Below are positions 36,345-44,930 of a stretch of 64,000 nt of DNA, piece after piece. The notes under the pieces are model-generated. The model worked only from the letters and a program-made list of their open reading frames with translations. It ran no database searches and was not told the DNA's origin. Position numbers and translations under genes: made by a program. Positions within the stretch are counted from its first letter, which is position 1; each line of letters starts with the position of its first letter. Source of the DNA: an uncultured Collinsella sp. (GTDB taxonomy: Bacteria > Actinomycetota > Coriobacteriia > Coriobacteriales > Coriobacteriaceae); contig URWW01000001.1 of NCBI GenBank assembly GCA_900551665.1, forward strand, positions 1-64,000. The letters are read 5' to 3'.

Positions 36345-37187
36345 ATGACCGACACCACTTCCCGCACGCTCAAGCTCGCCTCGTGGAACGTCAACGGCCT
36401 GCGCGCCGTGCTCAAGAAGGACCCGAGCTTCACCGACATCGTGGCCGAGCTCGACGCCGACGTCCTCGGCCTGCAGGAGACCAAGTTGCAGGAGGGCCAG
36501 GTCGAACTCGACCTTCCCGGCTATCACCAGGTGTGGAGCTACGCCGAGCGCAAGGGCTACTCCGGCACCGCCGTGTTCACGCGCGAGGAGCCCCTCTCCG
36601 TGCGCCACGCCGACGCCGTGCTCGCAGCCGGGCGCGCCGCGGGCCTCTCCGACGACGAACTCGAACTGGTCGCCGTGGCCGCCACCGAGGGTCGCGTGTG
36701 CGCTCTGGAGTTCGACGCCTTTTGGTTCGTGGACGTGTACACTCCCAACGCGCAGGGCGAGCTCGCCCGCCTAAGCACGCGCATGGCCTGGGACGACGCC
36801 TATCGCGCGTTCCTGCGCTCACTCGAGGACGAGACGGGCAAGCCGGTTGTGACCTGCGGTGATTTCAATGTGGCCCACAACGAGATCGACCTCAAGAACC
36901 CCAAGTCCAACCGCGGCAACGCGGGTTTCTCCGACGAGGAACGCGCCAAGTTCGGCGAGCTGCTCGGTGCCGGCTACACCGACACGTTCCGCGCCGCCAA
37001 CCCCGACCTAGAGGGCGCCTACAGCTGGTGGAGCTACCGTTTCAACGCGCGCAAGAACAACGCCGGCTGGCGCATCGACTACTTCCTGGTAAGCGACTCG
37101 ATCGCCGACCGCGTAAGGGCCACGGGCATCCGCAGCGACATCTTTGGCTCTGACCACTGCCCCGTCACCCTCGAGATCGAGCTGTAG
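36345..37187 (+). CDS. xth: exodeoxyribonuclease III (AP endonuclease)
   Basis: Base-excision-repair endonuclease/3' exonuclease. 280 aa, EEP fold: SWNVNGLRA, LQETKLQ (metal Glu), YTPNAQ, GDFNVAHNEIDL and the terminal GSDHCPV. An extra segment of about 20 residues (AAGRAAGLSDDELELV) extends one surface loop. ATG 36345 after AAAGGAG. Stands alone. Confidence 0.96.
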   Translation: MTDTTSRTLKLASWNVNGLRAVLKKDPSFTDIVAELDADVLGLQETKLQEGQVELDLPGYHQVWSYAERKGYSGTAVFTREEPLSVRHADAVLAAGRAAGLSDDELELVAVAATEGRVCALEFDAFWFVDVYTPNAQGELARLSTRMAWDDAYRAFLRSLEDETGKPVVTCGDFNVAHNEIDLKNPKSNRGNAGFSDEERAKFGELLGAGYTDTFRAANPDLEGAYSWWSYRFNARKNNAGWRIDYFLVSDSIADRVRATGIRSDIFGSDHCPVTLEIEL

Positions 37188-37203
37188 GGCCGCCGCGCAG
37201 ACG

Positions 37204-37932
37204 CTACAGCCCGTACTTGCGCACGACTCGACCGATGCGTCGCGTCCACGGACCGTACAAAACCGCGAGGAACAGGGCGGTCGCCACGCCGTGCATCGCG
37301 TCGAAGGGCAGGGAGGCGGCCACGTAGGCCAGCGCACCGGCCCATGTGAGCGGACGCACGAATCCCAGCACGCCATACGCATTGATGATCACGCCGTATA
37401 GGGCGCCGGATGCCAGGCCCATGAGCACGAGCGCCCATACGCGCGGGCGGCCGGCCGCGCGATCCTCGAATACGCCGGACCGAGCCAGCATGCCGCCCAC
37501 GTATCCCACCACGCCCCAGGCATACATCTGCCATGGGCTCCACAGCCCCTGGCCAAAAAAGAAATTGCTGGTAAGCGCAGCAAGCGCACCGACCATGAAG
37601 CCGTTGCGCGGGCCCAACGTCGCGCCGGCGATGATAGCGATCGCGGAAAGCGGCTTGAAGTCCGGAATGGGCGCAAACAGGATGCGCCCCGCCGCCGCGC
37701 ACGCGGCGAGCACCAACGTGGGCATGATCTGGCGCAGCGCAGGCCGGCTCCGCTCGTACCCCAAAAAGAACAGGACGAGCACCAGCGTCACGACGACCAT
37801 CATGAGCAGTGCGGCGTTTGCCGCCCCCGTCAGCAATGCCGCGCCCATGACCAGGGGAACCGCAGCCAGCAGCGCAATTTCGAGAATGTGTCCGCACGTG
37901 CCGCTCAAACGCATCTCATCCCCCACCATCAT
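37204..37932 (-). CDS. ECF transporter S component, substrate unassigned
   Basis: 242 aa, about six membrane helices. Conserved central part AAGRILFAPIPDFKPLSAI, IIAGATLGPRNGFMVGALAAL and GQGLWSPWQMYAWG is typical of energy-coupling-factor S proteins. It overlaps the ATPase gene by 4 nt, giving a dedicated T-AA-S operon. Substrate (a vitamin or metal chelate) cannot be read from the sequence; no riboswitch precedes the operon. Confidence 0.85.
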   Translation of the reverse strand: MMVGDEMRLSGTCGHILEIALLAAVPLVMGAALLTGAANAALLMMVVVTLVLVLFFLGYERSRPALRQIMPTLVLAACAAAGRILFAPIPDFKPLSAIAIIAGATLGPRNGFMVGALAALTSNFFFGQGLWSPWQMYAWGVVGYVGGMLARSGVFEDRAAGRPRVWALVLMGLASGALYGVIINAYGVLGFVRPLTWAGALAYVAASLPFDAMHGVATALFLAVLYGPWTRRIGRVVRKYGL

Positions 37933-39368
37933 GGCCGGTAGAACAGGTTGTTGCGGAAGAACTCGCCCACGGGTTCCGTGCAGGCAAGCTCGCCGTCGAA
38001 CATAAGGGACACGCGGTCGGCAATGCGGCGCACGAACGCCAGGTCGTGCGTGGATACGACGACCGTAACACCGTCGCGGCGAGCAGCCTCAATCATGCCG
38101 GCCACATGCTCGCGGGCGGCGCGGTCGAGACCCTTGGTCGGTTCGTCGAGCAACAGAAGCCGTGGATGAACGAGTAGCAACTTACCCAAGGCGAGCATCT
38201 GGCGTTGACCGCCGGACAGGTCGTATGGATGCAGGCCGGCGCGGTCGGCAAGACCGAGCTCTCCCATCATGGTCTGAACCTCATCTGCGCCATATCCACC
38301 GATATGAGCCCATTCCATGAGCTCCTCGTCCACACGCTCCTCGGCAAAAAGGGCCTTGGGATCCTGGGGAAGCATCGCCTTGGCCGAAATCGCGGAGCGC
38401 ACCTCGCCCCGCTGCGCACGGCGCGTGCCCGCGATAAGGGCGAGCAGCGTCGATTTGCCACAGCCGTTACCGCCAACCAGGGCATGCACCTCGCCCTTAC
38501 GCACCTCAAGATCCAAACCGCGTAACACCCAGTCGTCATCGCGGCCGTACCGGAACCAAGCGTCGCGCGCGGACACGGCGATGTTCCCAGACATAGCGGG
38601 GACCGCCGCGGAACCCTCGGCCGCAGCGCGGGAGACGGACACCGCGGCCGCGACTTCGGTGGCCTCGCACTTGAAGCGCCCCAGGTCCTCAATCGGCCTC
38701 ACGGCGCCATCCACCAGTTCGAATGCGCAGGTCGCATAATCAGCCATCAGCTCGGGCTCGTGCGTCGCCACAACCACGGTACATCCCAGCTCCCGGTTCA
38801 CGCGGAATAGGGCATGCAGGAAATTGCGCGCCGCGATGGGGTCGAGCTGCGCCGTCGGCTCGTCGAGCAGCAGCACGCGCGGCTGCATGACGAGCGTCGA
38901 GGCAAGCGCCAACAACTGCTTGCGACCACCCGAAAGCGCATCCGTATCGCTGTGGAACCACGGCCCCATGCCAAAGAAGTAGCTCGCCTCGGCAACACGA
39001 CGGCGCATCTCGCCCTGGGGCGTACCGAGGTTTTCCAAGCCGAATGCCATCTCGTGCCACACGCTGTCGCACACGATCTGGTTATCGGGGTCTTGGAACA
39101 CATAGCCGACCTCACATGCCTCGGCCCCATCCAAGTCATCCACGGGCCTGCCGAACACGCACACCTGGCCGCCACGGTCCCCCGCAGGGGCAATCTGCGG
39201 CTTGGCCAGCGAGAGCAACGTCGACTTGCCCGAACCGGTGCCTCCCACCAGCAGCGCGAACGCACCGGCGGGAACGGCCATGGACACGCCGCTCAGCACG
39301 TCGCCATGGGAGCCCGGATAGCGAAACGTCACGTCATCGTACGCGAGCGCGATACCTTCACCGCTCAT
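37929..39368 (-). CDS. ECF transporter fused double ATPase (A-A')
   Basis: 479 aa with two complete ABC ATPase domains. Domain 1: Walker A GGTGSGKST, signature LSGGRKQ, Walker B VLLLDEPTAQLD. Domain 2: Walker A GGNGCGKST, signature LSGGQRQ, Walker B LLLLDEPTKGLD. Fused A domains are known in actinobacterial ECF systems. It overlaps the T gene by 4 nt upstream and the S gene by 4 nt downstream. Confidence 0.94.
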   Translation of the reverse strand: MSGEGIALAYDDVTFRYPGSHGDVLSGVSMAVPAGAFALLVGGTGSGKSTLLSLAKPQIAPAGDRGGQVCVFGRPVDDLDGAEACEVGYVFQDPDNQIVCDSVWHEMAFGLENLGTPQGEMRRRVAEASYFFGMGPWFHSDTDALSGGRKQLLALASTLVMQPRVLLLDEPTAQLDPIAARNFLHALFRVNRELGCTVVVATHEPELMADYATCAFELVDGAVRPIEDLGRFKCEATEVAAAVSVSRAAAEGSAAVPAMSGNIAVSARDAWFRYGRDDDWVLRGLDLEVRKGEVHALVGGNGCGKSTLLALIAGTRRAQRGEVRSAISAKAMLPQDPKALFAEERVDEELMEWAHIGGYGADEVQTMMGELGLADRAGLHPYDLSGGQRQMLALGKLLLVHPRLLLLDEPTKGLDRAAREHVAGMIEAARRDGVTVVVSTHDLAFVRRIADRVSLMFDGELACTEPVGEFFRNNLFYRP

Positions 39369-40255
39369 GCGAACACGCTCCTCTCATACACATGCAGCGC
39401 CGCGGGAACGAACATCCAGGCGGCGTAGGGAATGTAGCTCAGCCAAGGACCCAAGGGCGAGAGCCGGGGATAAAACGCAAAGGACGAGGACCGCCACGCC
39501 ACCGCGATGCAGAGGGCGCCGAAGGCTGCGACGAGCATCAGGCCGAACATGTCGCGCGAAGTGAAGCGATAGCGAACGTACGTGGTCCGGCGCTCCGCGG
39601 CGCCCCAGCCCCGCGCGCGCATGGCGTCGGCGGTTTCCAGGGAGTCTTCCATGGCCCAGCCCATAAGCACCGAGCTCTGCCGCATGCGGCGCCGCACAAG
39701 GCCGCAACGCTCGCCGGCACGCCGGCGGCCATTCTCATCGGCGCAGCTCAGAGCCACATCCTGCACATCGGCAATCACACGCCCCTGTCGCACGAAGCGC
39801 GGGATGAGGCGCATCGTCATCGAGATCATGAGCGATACGACCGGCGCCGCGTTGCCGAACAGGGAGAGCACCTTGTCCTGCGGCAAGATATCGCGGGCGG
39901 CCTGGAACCACAGGACGCTCGCCATGAACATCACCGCCATGACAACGCCGTACAGGAGGCTCTCGGCATACACCGGCATGCCGAACGGCGAAAACAGCAA
40001 CGTGTTCCCCCGCTGAGCGAACAGAGGGTTCACGCAAGCCAGCAACGCGATGAGCGGAAGCTGCCAACGCAAGGCGAGCAGCGTGGGACGAACACCGCGG
40101 GCAACGGCGCCGTACGCGAGCGCCCCCGCGAGGGACAGCGACACCAGCACCGGATGCGGGGCGAACATGGTGAGGCCGAGCGTGCACGCGAGAAACACCG
40201 CCGGCACCGCGGGGTGCATGGTTCCAAATGCCGTATGCCTGGGCGCCTCCGCCAT
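39365..40255 (-). CDS. ECF transporter T component
   Basis: Membrane scaffold coupling ATPase to S component. About 296 aa, five to six helices; the coupling-helix motif appears as ADAMRARGWG, and MRLIPRFVRQGRVIADVQ marks the second coupling region. Start ATG 40255 follows GAGGGGGAG; the first in-frame TTG at 40276 is too far upstream. First gene of the operon, behind the prs terminators. Confidence 0.9.
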   Translation of the reverse strand: MAEAPRHTAFGTMHPAVPAVFLACTLGLTMFAPHPVLVSLSLAGALAYGAVARGVRPTLLALRWQLPLIALLACVNPLFAQRGNTLLFSPFGMPVYAESLLYGVVMAVMFMASVLWFQAARDILPQDKVLSLFGNAAPVVSLMISMTMRLIPRFVRQGRVIADVQDVALSCADENGRRRAGERCGLVRRRMRQSSVLMGWAMEDSLETADAMRARGWGAAERRTTYVRYRFTSRDMFGLMLVAAFGALCIAVAWRSSSFAFYPRLSPLGPWLSYIPYAAWMFVPAALHVYERSVFA

Positions 40256-40290
40256 CCGCTCCCCCTCTTTCCGCAAATCGCCCCTTTAAG

Positions 40291-40345
40291 AAACAACCGG
40301 GCCCGCCAGGACCCGGCTGCACGAGCGGCGGACGAGCCGCCGCTC
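40291..40345 (-). terminator. tandem terminator hairpins after prs
   Basis: Hairpin 1: GAGCGGCGG/CCGCCGCTC (40323-40331, 40337-40345). Hairpin 2: CCGGG/CCCGG (40297-40301, 40312-40316), followed on the minus strand by TTGTTTCTT. They lie 17 nt past the prs stop. Confidence 0.75.
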
Positions 40346-40361
40346 ACATTGAACATGTTCG

Positions 40362-41348
40362 CTACATCGCGAAGTCGCCGCCCACGAGCGTGCTCACAGA
40401 CTGCTCGTAGTACACGGCGGAAATGGTCTCGGCGAACTCGCCGGCAACGGAGATGGTCTTGATCTTGCCACCCTCCTCGACGGGGATAGCGTCGGTGACC
40501 ACGCACTCGACGATCGGGGCGTCGTTCAAGCGCTGGATGGCCTCGCCGGAGAAGATGCCGTGGGTGGCGCACACGTAGATGTCGCCGGCACCGAGGGCCT
40601 TGAGCTCGCGCACGTTGGCGCACAGGGTGCCCGCGGTGTCGATCATGTCGTCGTTGATGATGCAGGTCTTGCCCTTGATGTCACCGATGATGCCCATGAC
40701 CTCGGCGGCGTTGTGACGCGGACGGCCCTTGTGGGCGATGGCCAGGGAGCAGCCGAGCATGTCGGACAGCTTCTTGGCGGCCTTGGCGCGACCCACGTCG
40801 GGGGAGACGACGACGAGGTTGTCGGTGTCGAAGCCCATGGCGTCGTAGTAGTCGGCGAAGAGCGGCAGGGCGGAGAGGTGGTTCACCGGGATGTCGAAGA
40901 AGCCCTGGATCTGGCCCTGGTGCAGGTCGAGCGTGATGATGCGGTCCACACCGGCGCACTCGAGCAGGTTGGCGACGAGGCGGGCGGTGATGGGCTCACG
41001 CGGGCCGGCCTTGCGGTCCTGACGGGCGTAGCCGTAGTGGGTGATGACGGCGGTGATGGAGCGGGCGGAAGCGCGCTTGGCGGCATCCGTGGCGATGAGA
41101 AGCTCCATGAGCATGTCGTTGACGTTCTCGCCGGCAACGGACTGGATCAGGAAGACGTCGGCGCCGCGGACGGTCTCGTCATAGCGAGCGTAGATCTCGC
41201 CGTTGGCGAACTGCTTGAGCGTAAGGCCGGAGAGCTCCACGCCGAGCTGGTTGGCGATCTTCTGGGCGAGCGGACGGTTGGAGGAACCGGAGTACACTCG
41301 CAGGATCTTGCTCATATCCACGGTCTTTTTGGGATCGGTTGTCGGCAT
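40362..41348 (-). CDS. prs: ribose-phosphate pyrophosphokinase
   Basis: Makes PRPP from ribose 5-phosphate and ATP. 328 aa. SGSSNRPLAQ, FANGEIYARYDE, GYARQDRKAGPREPI (flexible loop), the LDLHQGQIQGFFD segment, and IINDDMIDTAGTLC PRPP loop are present. ATG 41348 with AAAGGAG. Follows glmU, the common actinobacterial glmU-prs order, but a palindromic repeat pair intervenes. Confidence 0.97.
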   Translation of the reverse strand: MPTTDPKKTVDMSKILRVYSGSSNRPLAQKIANQLGVELSGLTLKQFANGEIYARYDETVRGADVFLIQSVAGENVNDMLMELLIATDAAKRASARSITAVITHYGYARQDRKAGPREPITARLVANLLECAGVDRIITLDLHQGQIQGFFDIPVNHLSALPLFADYYDAMGFDTDNLVVVSPDVGRAKAAKKLSDMLGCSLAIAHKGRPRHNAAEVMGIIGDIKGKTCIINDDMIDTAGTLCANVRELKALGAGDIYVCATHGIFSGEAIQRLNDAPIVECVVTDAIPVEEGGKIKTISVAGEFAETISAVYYEQSVSTLVGGDFAM

Positions 41349-41463
41349 GACTTCTCCTTTATACGCCACAACTTCCTTACACGTTCTATATATTAGCCAC
41401 TTTGTCAGCTAATTGACCACCGATAACGCACCCAACGAAACTTCATCGGCGAGCGCACCCCCC

Positions 41464-41597
41464 GGTGTGTAATTGGGGACGGGTGCAAATTACACATCGG
41501 GGACCTCGGCATGGAAAAGCCGGCCGCCCAACATCGGACGGCCGGCAGGCCCATCGGCAGGATGTGTAATTTGCACCCGTCCCCAATTACACATCCG
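41464..41597. repeat. REP-like palindrome pair (locus A, between prs and glmU)
   Basis: Two inverted copies of a 32-bp sequence beginning TGTGTAATTGGGGACGGG (41466-41497 and 41562-41593 on the opposite strand), separated by about 64 bp that holds a second GC-rich palindrome (CGGCCG.. / CGGCCGG). Each copy is itself palindromic (TGTGTAATT..AATTACACA). The core GGGGACGGGTGCAAATT recurs, with changes, at 48.94 and 59.8 kb. Confidence 0.9.
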
Positions 41598-41603
41598 AAA
41601 GAG

Positions 41604-43004
41604 TTACAGGCGGGCGCGACGCAGCTCGGTGTAGCCCTCGACGATACGCTGGTCGGAACGCTCCACGGCCAGGGCGCCGTCCGGCACGTCGCGGGTGATG
41701 CAGCTGCTCGCGCCGGTCACCACGTCCGCGCCGATGTTCACGGGAGCGACCATCATGGTGTCGGAGCCGATGAACGTGCGATCGCCGATGGTAGTGGCGT
41801 GCTTGTTCTTGCCGTCGTAGTTGCAGGTGATGGAACCAGCGCCGACGTTCACGCCGGCGCCCATCGTGGTGTCGCCGATATAGGAGAGATGCGGGACCTT
41901 GGAGCCCTCGCCAATCGTGGACTTCTTGATCTCGACATGCGTACCCACGTGCGCGCCGTCCAAAAGGTGCGTACCCGGGCGCAGGTAGGCGCGCGGACCG
42001 CAGGTCACACCGTTCTCGATCACGACGTCGATGGCGACCGTCTCGTCGAGCGAGCAATCGTTGCCCGCCACGACGTTCGTGAGGCGGCTGTTCGGGCCGA
42101 GCTGGCAACCCTCGCCGATGCGGCAAGCGCCGATAAGGTGGGTCTGCGGCCACACGATGGTGTCGCGACCGATCTGCGCATCGGGGCCGATCCAGGCTTG
42201 AGCGGGATCGATGAAGGTGACGCCCTCGGTCATGAAGCGCTCGTTGATGCGATCACGGGCGATGGCGGTGAGCTCGGCGAGCTGCACGCGGCTGTTCACG
42301 CCCAGGCCGTCGCGGTAGTCCTCGCAGTGGGAGATGGTCACGGCATGGCCGTGGGCCTTCAGGATCTCCACCATGTCGGGCAGGTAGTACTCGGCCTGCG
42401 CGTTGTCGTTGCCGACCTCGCCGATGTGGGCGGCAAGGAGCGCTCCGTCGAAGGCGTAGCAGCCGGCGTTGCACTCGAGGAGCTCGGCGTCCTGCTCGGG
42501 CGTGCAGTCCTTCTGCTCGATGATGCGGTTGACGGTCCCGTCCTCGGCCAGCTCGATGCGGCCGTAGCCAAAGGGCACGGGCGGGGTGAAGGTGAGCACG
42601 GCACCGGCGTTCGAACCGTTGGCGACGGTGTTGGCGAAGGCGGCGATGGTATCGGCCTGGATGAGCGGGAGGTCGCCGTTCAAGACCACCACGGGGCCGG
42701 CGTCGATGCCGGTCGCGTCAAGCGCGGTGCGGACGGCATGCGCGGTGCCCAGACGCTCGACCTGCTCGACGCACTCGATGGCGTCGGCGGCAGGCGTGCC
42801 CTCGTAGGCAGCGGAGATCAGCGCGCGCACCTCGTCGGAGTGGCTGCCCACCACCACGACCACGCGGGTACATCCAGCGGCCAGTGCCGCATCGATGACC
42901 CAGCAGGCCATGGGCTTGCCGAGGATCTGGTGGGACACCTTGGCATGATTCGACTTCATGCGCGTGCCCTCGCCTGCGGCCATTACAATCGCGGTGACAT
43001 CCAT
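41604..43004 (-). CDS. glmU: bifunctional GlcN-1-P acetyltransferase / GlcNAc-1-P uridyltransferase
   Basis: Final two steps to UDP-GlcNAc. 466 aa. N-terminal uridyltransferase: MAAGEGTRMKSN, GDLPLI, FGYGRI. C-terminal left-handed beta helix with hexapeptides (residues about 260-450), LRPGTHLLDGAHVGTHVEIK and the acetyl-CoA site GAGSITCNYDGKNKHATTIGD. ATG after AAGGAG. Links to murA, which uses its product. Confidence 0.97.
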   Translation of the reverse strand: MDVTAIVMAAGEGTRMKSNHAKVSHQILGKPMACWVIDAALAAGCTRVVVVVGSHSDEVRALISAAYEGTPAADAIECVEQVERLGTAHAVRTALDATGIDAGPVVVLNGDLPLIQADTIAAFANTVANGSNAGAVLTFTPPVPFGYGRIELAEDGTVNRIIEQKDCTPEQDAELLECNAGCYAFDGALLAAHIGEVGNDNAQAEYYLPDMVEILKAHGHAVTISHCEDYRDGLGVNSRVQLAELTAIARDRINERFMTEGVTFIDPAQAWIGPDAQIGRDTIVWPQTHLIGACRIGEGCQLGPNSRLTNVVAGNDCSLDETVAIDVVIENGVTCGPRAYLRPGTHLLDGAHVGTHVEIKKSTIGEGSKVPHLSYIGDTTMGAGVNVGAGSITCNYDGKNKHATTIGDRTFIGSDTMMVAPVNIGADVVTGASSCITRDVPDGALAVERSDQRIVEGYTELRRARL

Positions 43005-43202
43005 GGGGACTCCTTGATGTTCGGTATCAAATCAGACGTCGGACGACGACGCCCATGAATTGATAGTACCGCACAGCAAGAAGGCAAACCGCCCCCAAGT
43101 CGACACCCCCGCCGCCCTCCACATCCCGCGCGCCTCGATTTGACAGCTCATCCACCCACCGCCACCATACTCGACAGGTACATAACGAACGCAAGGAGCC
43201 CC

Positions 43203-43832
43203 ATGGCCGCAGCACAGCCCAAGCCCATCCGCATGGTCGCCGGACTCGGCAACCCCGGCGAGGAATACGCCGCAACCCGTCACAACGCCGGCTTTTGCGC
43301 GATCGACGTCCTGGCCGAGAAGGCGGGCGTCAGCTATTGGAAGAACCAGGCGGGCGCCGAGGTCGCCGTCATCAACGTCAACGACGCCGAGGCCGAAGGC
43401 GGCAAGCGCGAGGTCGTCCTGGTCAAACCCCAGTCCTACATGAACACGAGCGGCGGCCCCATCTCCAAGCTCTGCGCGCAGTACAAGGTCAAACCCGAGG
43501 AGTTGCTCGTCATCCACGACGAGCTCGATATCCCCGCGGGCGACGTGCGCGTGAAGGTGGGCGGCGGGCACGCCGGCCACAACGGCTTGCGCTCCATCAT
43601 CGACAAGCTCGGCAGCCGCGACTTCTCCCGCATCCGCGCCGGCATCGGCAACCCCCCGGGCCGCATGCCCGTGGCCGACTTCGTCTTGAAGCAGCTGCGC
43701 TCCCGCGAGGCCGAGGACTTCGAGGTCATGACGCATCAGGCCGCCGAAGCCGCGGCACTCGCCGTGACCCGCGGCGTCGTGTTCGCGCGCGACCATGTCA
43801 ACGGCGGCGCGAACGTCAACGGCAAACACTGA
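43203..43832 (+). CDS. pth: peptidyl-tRNA hydrolase
   Basis: Releases peptide from drop-off peptidyl-tRNA. 209 aa. AGLGNPGEEY, catalytic His in TRHNAGF, SYMNTSGG (substrate Asn), HDELD, GGGHAGHNGLRSI. ATG 43203 after AAGGAG. Divergent from glmU; a REP-like palindrome follows the stop. Confidence 0.97.
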   Translation: MAAAQPKPIRMVAGLGNPGEEYAATRHNAGFCAIDVLAEKAGVSYWKNQAGAEVAVINVNDAEAEGGKREVVLVKPQSYMNTSGGPISKLCAQYKVKPEELLVIHDELDIPAGDVRVKVGGGHAGHNGLRSIIDKLGSRDFSRIRAGIGNPPGRMPVADFVLKQLRSREAEDFEVMTHQAAEAAALAVTRGVVFARDHVNGGANVNGKH

Positions 43833-43838
43833 CGACCC

Positions 43839-43885
43839 GGCGCCGGCCTCAATTTAGGGACAGTCTCCAAATTGAGGTCGGCGCC
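43839..43885. repeat. REP-like palindrome (locus B, after pth)
   Basis: GGCGCCG-CCTCAATTT/AAATTGAGG-CGGCGCC arms around AGGGACAGTCTCC. Six nt after the pth stop and followed by CTTCTTTTC, so it may double as a terminator. Same core as locus C. Confidence 0.88.
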
Positions 43886-44093
43886 CTTCTTTTCACCGCC
43901 CCTTCGCCCACCGAAAAACGTTTTACCGCTTGCCCGAAAGACGCGTGGGCAAGGCTTGCGTGCAAGGCCGCGGGGTATACTTGACAACGTATGCGCATAT
44001 TCGCCTTATGCGCATGCACAAGAGGTTGCAATCGGGGCATTTCGCTTGCGCGACCTGCGCATACGATGCTCCGGCCAATCAGAGAGGGGTTCT

Positions 44094-44930
44094 ATGTTTG
44101 AAATCCTGAAGAAGACGCAGTTCTCGGAGAAGGTCTTCGAGTTCCGCGTCCACGCCCCGAGGATGGCCAAGAAGGCTCACGCCGGCCAGTTCCTCATGGT
44201 GCGCATCGACGAGACGGGCGAGCGCGTGCCGTTCACCTTCGCCAACTGGAACGCGGAGGAGGGCTGGATCGAGTTCATCTTCATGGTGGTGGGCAAGACC
44301 ACGCAGTGCCTCTCCGAGCTCAACGAGGGCGACTTCATCCGCGACATCACCGGCCCGCTGGGCCAGCCCACCGAGGTCGAGGGCGACTCCGTGGCCGTCA
44401 TCGGCGGCGGCGTGGGCCTCGCCATCGCCTACCCCGTGGCGCGCATGCTCTGCGAGCAGGGCAAGAACGTCTACGTGATCATGGGCGCCCGCACCAAGGA
44501 CCTCCTCATCCTGCATGAGCAGTTCGACGCGCTGCCGCTCGCCGGCCTGTTCGTCACCACCGACGACGGCTCCATGGGCGAGAAGGGCGTTGTGACCCTG
44601 CCGCTCGCGCGCCTGTGCGAGACCGACTCCATCGACCACGCCTTCTGCGTTGGCCCCGTGCCGATGATGAAGTTCTCCTCCCTCACCTGCCACGAGCACA
44701 ACATCCCAATCATCGCCAGCCTCAACCCCATCATGGTCGACGGCACCGGCATGTGCGGTTGCTGCCGCGTCGAGGTGGGCGGCGAGACCAAGTTCGCCTG
44801 CGTCGACGGCCCCGATTTCGACGCCAGTGCCGTCGACTGGGACGACCTGGCCGCACGCCAGGCCAGCTACCGCGGCGAAGAGGCCGTTTCCACCAAGCGT
44901 CATGAGGAGGCCTGCGCATGCCAGAAGTAA
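44094..44930 (+). CDS. nfnA: NfnA-like FAD/[2Fe-2S] subunit (ferredoxin-NADP+ reductase alpha)
   Basis: 278 aa. Flavin-binding barrel (GERVPFTFANW, about 45-55), NAD domain (VIGGGVGLAIAYPVARML) and C-terminal [2Fe-2S] motif GMCGCCRV..FACVDGPDFD, the pattern of NfnA / sulfide dehydrogenase small subunit. With NfnB it forms the electron-bifurcating NADH:ferredoxin:NADP+ transhydrogenase. ATG 44094 after GAGAGGGG. Could alternatively work as a sulfide dehydrogenase; the two are indistinguishable by sequence here. Confidence 0.9.
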   Translation: MFEILKKTQFSEKVFEFRVHAPRMAKKAHAGQFLMVRIDETGERVPFTFANWNAEEGWIEFIFMVVGKTTQCLSELNEGDFIRDITGPLGQPTEVEGDSVAVIGGGVGLAIAYPVARMLCEQGKNVYVIMGARTKDLLILHEQFDALPLAGLFVTTDDGSMGEKGVVTLPLARLCETDSIDHAFCVGPVPMMKFSSLTCHEHNIPIIASLNPIMVDGTGMCGCCRVEVGGETKFACVDGPDFDASAVDWDDLAARQASYRGEEAVSTKRHEEACACQK